This document shows, in pieces, positions 61,398 to 64,000 of a stretch of DNA of 64,000 bases. Position 1 is the stretch's first letter, and each line of letters begins with the position of its first letter. Under the pieces are notes generated by a model. That model was given only the letters and a program-made list of their open reading frames with translations, made no database searches and had not been told where the DNA came from. The stretch is from Apis mellifera (lineage: Eukaryota > Arthropoda > Insecta > Hymenoptera > Apidae): assembly GCF_003254395.2 (NCBI RefSeq), contig NC_037640.1:1026501-1090500 (forward strand), given 5' to 3'. Position numbers and translations under genes: made by a program.

Positions 61398-64000
61398 CTG
61401 CGAAAACATTTCAATAAGAGAGTGCCATAACTTTTTCTTATTTTTAAAACATAATAGATAAGTGAATAAATATATGTAAAAATTTATTTGATTTTTTTTT
61501 TGTTTTAACAGCATTATTATATTTGCATTATTAAAGATTATGTGATATTACGTTTTTTCATGACAAAAGTAAATTATCAATAATTTTAAAGAAGATTTTC
61601 ATATATTTAGAAGATGTGGAAAAATTATAATTAAAATTGACGAAAGATAACAATAAATATTAAAATAATAAGACTATCTTATAAAGAAATAAAAAGTAAC
61701 TTTTATTATTAAAAAAAAAGTAATTTTTAACATGTCAAATTATTTAAAAATTTTATTTAATTAAGATAAATTATTATAAAATATATTGTTATTAATAATG
61801 GTTTCTTATCGTTTTTATATATTAATATTTATAATTTTTGTTATATAAAAAATCATTTTTTTATTATTCTTTAAAAATTTAAATAATAATTTAACGAACT
61901 AAAAATAAAAATTTTGTATTTTTTGATATCTAAGTATATTATTATTTTAATGTATTGCAAAACATTTTTCTTGTTTCATGTTTATTTTATATATAAAATA
62001 CAAAAATTAAAATTATATAGTGTTTATCTAATTATATTATGTATAATGTATAAAATAAACAAAGAAAGATTTTCTATTTTGTTAAAAAGAGAAAATATCG
62101 GAAATTGAACATTTCACAGAATAATCAACTTGTTAAGTATACAATTTTCTGGAAATTCGAGGTTATATTCTCATCCGTTTCCGGAATGTATAATAGAATA
62201 TACGATGTCGCAGCTTGTTGCCTTTACATTACCATTTATAGGATTTTTGTGCGTCCGAAAGCCTTAGAATGAACTAATCAAAGGATTTAATTAACTCGTT
62301 ACTTTAATTAATTCTTATTTTCATCAAATGTAAATATTTTATTGAAATTAATTTTCTATAATTTATTTATGCAGGATTTTTGATTATGTTTCATCTAAAC
62401 GCACGATTTTTTAAAAAGAAGAAAAAAAAATAGTAAAGATTATTTTTTATAATTTTTTAATTTTATTTTATCTCTTTTTATAAAAATTTAAAAAATATAT
62501 TTTGTAACTTTATATTATATATTGAAAATTTCTTTGAAATCGATTGATGTAAAAATTTTTAATTTTTTTTTATTTAAAAACGGCAAAAAATAATGATTTT
62601 TATTATTTTTAACCATTTATAATCTGTATCATTGTTAACTGATATCGATGAAAATTTTAATATCTATATGATTGATACTAATCAAAATATTTATACTTTC
62701 TAAATTTTTTTTTATTAAAAATTAAAAAAAAAATTATAAAGAATAATTTTCATTATTTTCATTATGATTTTTTTTTATATGTCATCTAATAAATTAATTT
62801 TATTAACCTCTCAAAATAACTTAACACATTAGATCCAATTTTAAAAAAGCGATTATATTTTGATAAATGTACCAATACTTTTTGGAATCATAGTAAAACT
62901 TTAATTATGTAAATAAAATTTTACATGATTCTTGATCATCTGAATTTTAATTAAGCTTCTATTATTTGAATTATTGTTGAATGAAATTATTGTTTATATA
63001 AATTTCTTTATAATATAATAAAATTAGAAACATATATATAATATGATAAAAAATAAATAAATAAAATAATAAAATAAATCACTATTCATTAAATTCAAAT
63101 TCAAATTTGAATTTATCGTTTAGTGATAGATATATTTGTCAATCGAAAAGAAAGTTTTAAAATAATCAAAAACAATATATTAAAAATAATATTAAAATAG
63201 TAATAATTTATTATCTATATTGCATTTTAAATTCAAAATTCTTCAATGAAAAATAAAACATTATGCACTTATTATTTTACTTACTTTAAAGAAAATTGAA
63301 AAACAATATGTTTTAGAAACATACGCTACTCGTTGCAGCGAAAAGATTAAGCTTTAAATAACATGATTATATGGAAATATTTATTTTTTAACAAATTCTA
63401 CTAATACATTCGTATAAATAAAATTTTATTGTAATGTCATTATGATCATATTCTTTTTTGATTAAAACAGAAATTAAAAATAACAAAGATATATATACAA
63501 TCGCGCGGCAAAAATTCCTTTGTCTGGATTAGACTTTAGCACTCATATAATAAAAAAAAATTATTATATGAGATAAAAATTGAATTCATAATAAACGATG
63601 ATAATAAAAATTTTAATAAAGAAACCAATATCACTTAAAATCTTTTACATATTATTTATATTATAGAAAACTTATCAAAACGAATTCAAAAAATATAATG
63701 CAATACTTTTACTTATTAAGTTTATAGTAATGAAAAAGAAAAGATTAAGCTTTAAATAACATGATTATATGGAAATATTTATTTTTTAACAAATTCTACT
63801 AATACATTCGTATAGATAAAATTTTATTGTAATGTCATTATGATCATATTCTTTTTTGATTAAAACAGAAATTAAAAATAACAAAGATATATATACAATC
63901 GCGCGGCAAAAATTCCTTTGTCTGGATTAGACTTTAGCACTCATATAATAAAAAAAAATTATTATATGAGATAAAAATTGAATTCATAATAAACGATGAT
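61398..64000. other. Presumed Ret intron reaching the window edge
   Basis: No Ret ectodomain or membrane exon could be recognised on the minus strand. A slightly GC-richer patch at 62150-62280 offers possible splice signals, but no phase-compatible exon. The exon starting at 61397 needs a phase-0 upstream partner, which must lie beyond 64000 or be unrecognised here. The tandem repeat at 63343-64000 occupies the end. Confidence 0.5.
63343..64000. repeat. Near-identical tandem repeat, period 398 bp
   Basis: Copy 1 (63343-63602) and copy 2 (63741-64000, cut by the window edge) are identical over 260 bp except for one base (AAATA versus AGATA, near 63416 and 63814). Each contains a GC-richer core (63500-63540 and 63898-63938) and a perfect 12-bp hairpin: CTCATATAATAA, a 7-A loop, then TTATTATATGAG (63542-63572 in copy 1). 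Such high identity in rapidly drifting AT DNA means a recent duplication or the start of a longer array. Confidence 0.95.

Noticed and set aside
62130..62290. GC-richer patch in the presumed Ret intron with possible splice sites, examined as a juxtamembrane or membrane exon
   Set aside because: The only small candidate exon (FRTHKNPIN-like) ends in phase 1, while the next known exon needs phase 0. No hydrophobic segment is encoded.
1..64000. CRISPR arrays, prokaryotic operons, phage or viral genes, tRNA and rRNA genes
   Set aside because: The DNA is spliced eukaryotic sequence. No spacer-repeat arrays, no intact tRNA B-box context and no rRNA core sequences were seen by eye. A tRNAscan and Rfam search would be decisive.

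Overview
The window looks like nuclear DNA of a bee. Intergenic and intronic DNA is extremely AT-rich and full of (AT)n microsatellites. Genes have short exons with GT-AG introns, and compact GC- and CpG-richer islands stand out from the AT background. This composition, with insect-type versions of the proteins below, suggests a honey bee (Apis) or close hymenopteran. The genus is an inference.

I reconstructed four multi-exon genes exon by exon, checking reading phase at every junction, plus the 3' half of a fifth. (1) 16.2-24.7 kb, minus strand: a complete 8-exon SLC17-type major facilitator anion transporter (520 aa). (2) 26.2-32.7 kb, minus strand: ten coding exons of a forked/espin-like actin-bundling protein (728 aa from the first usable ATG). 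(3) 42.9-49.4 kb, plus strand: homogentisate 1,2-dioxygenase in 8 exons (441 aa), with a TATA box. (4) 49.9-52.4 kb, plus strand: a complete 9-exon single-pass receptor with a cytoplasmic SEFIR domain, i.e. interleukin-17-receptor-like (562 aa). (5) 54.2-61.4 kb, minus strand: six exons carrying the whole kinase domain and tail of the receptor tyrosine kinase Ret. Its ectodomain and membrane exons lie beyond the right edge.

Layout: 1-16.2 kb has no confident protein gene. AT desert there is interrupted by GC-richer blocks near 0.4-0.7, 1.3-1.6, 2.3-2.9, 5.7-7.5 and 9.5-9.75 kb, which look like promoters or regulatory modules. The transporter and the forked-like gene lie in tandem on the minus strand. 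The 10 kb between the forked-like gene and the dioxygenase holds more GC-richer blocks (34.8-35.3, 36.4-36.8, 37.3-38.5 kb) and one 34-codon frame. The dioxygenase and the SEFIR receptor are head-to-tail, 557 bp apart. The receptor and Ret converge tail-to-tail.

The genes do not form a pathway: tyrosine catabolism, actin bundles, anion transport and two signalling receptors sit side by side, as usual in an insect genome. The items most worth a second look are the SEFIR receptor, the near-identical 398-bp tandem repeat at the right edge inside the Ret locus, a perfect 46-bp palindrome and a lone mariner-type terminal repeat in one dioxygenase intron, several diverged local duplications that define small repeat families, and the unassigned GC-rich blocks.
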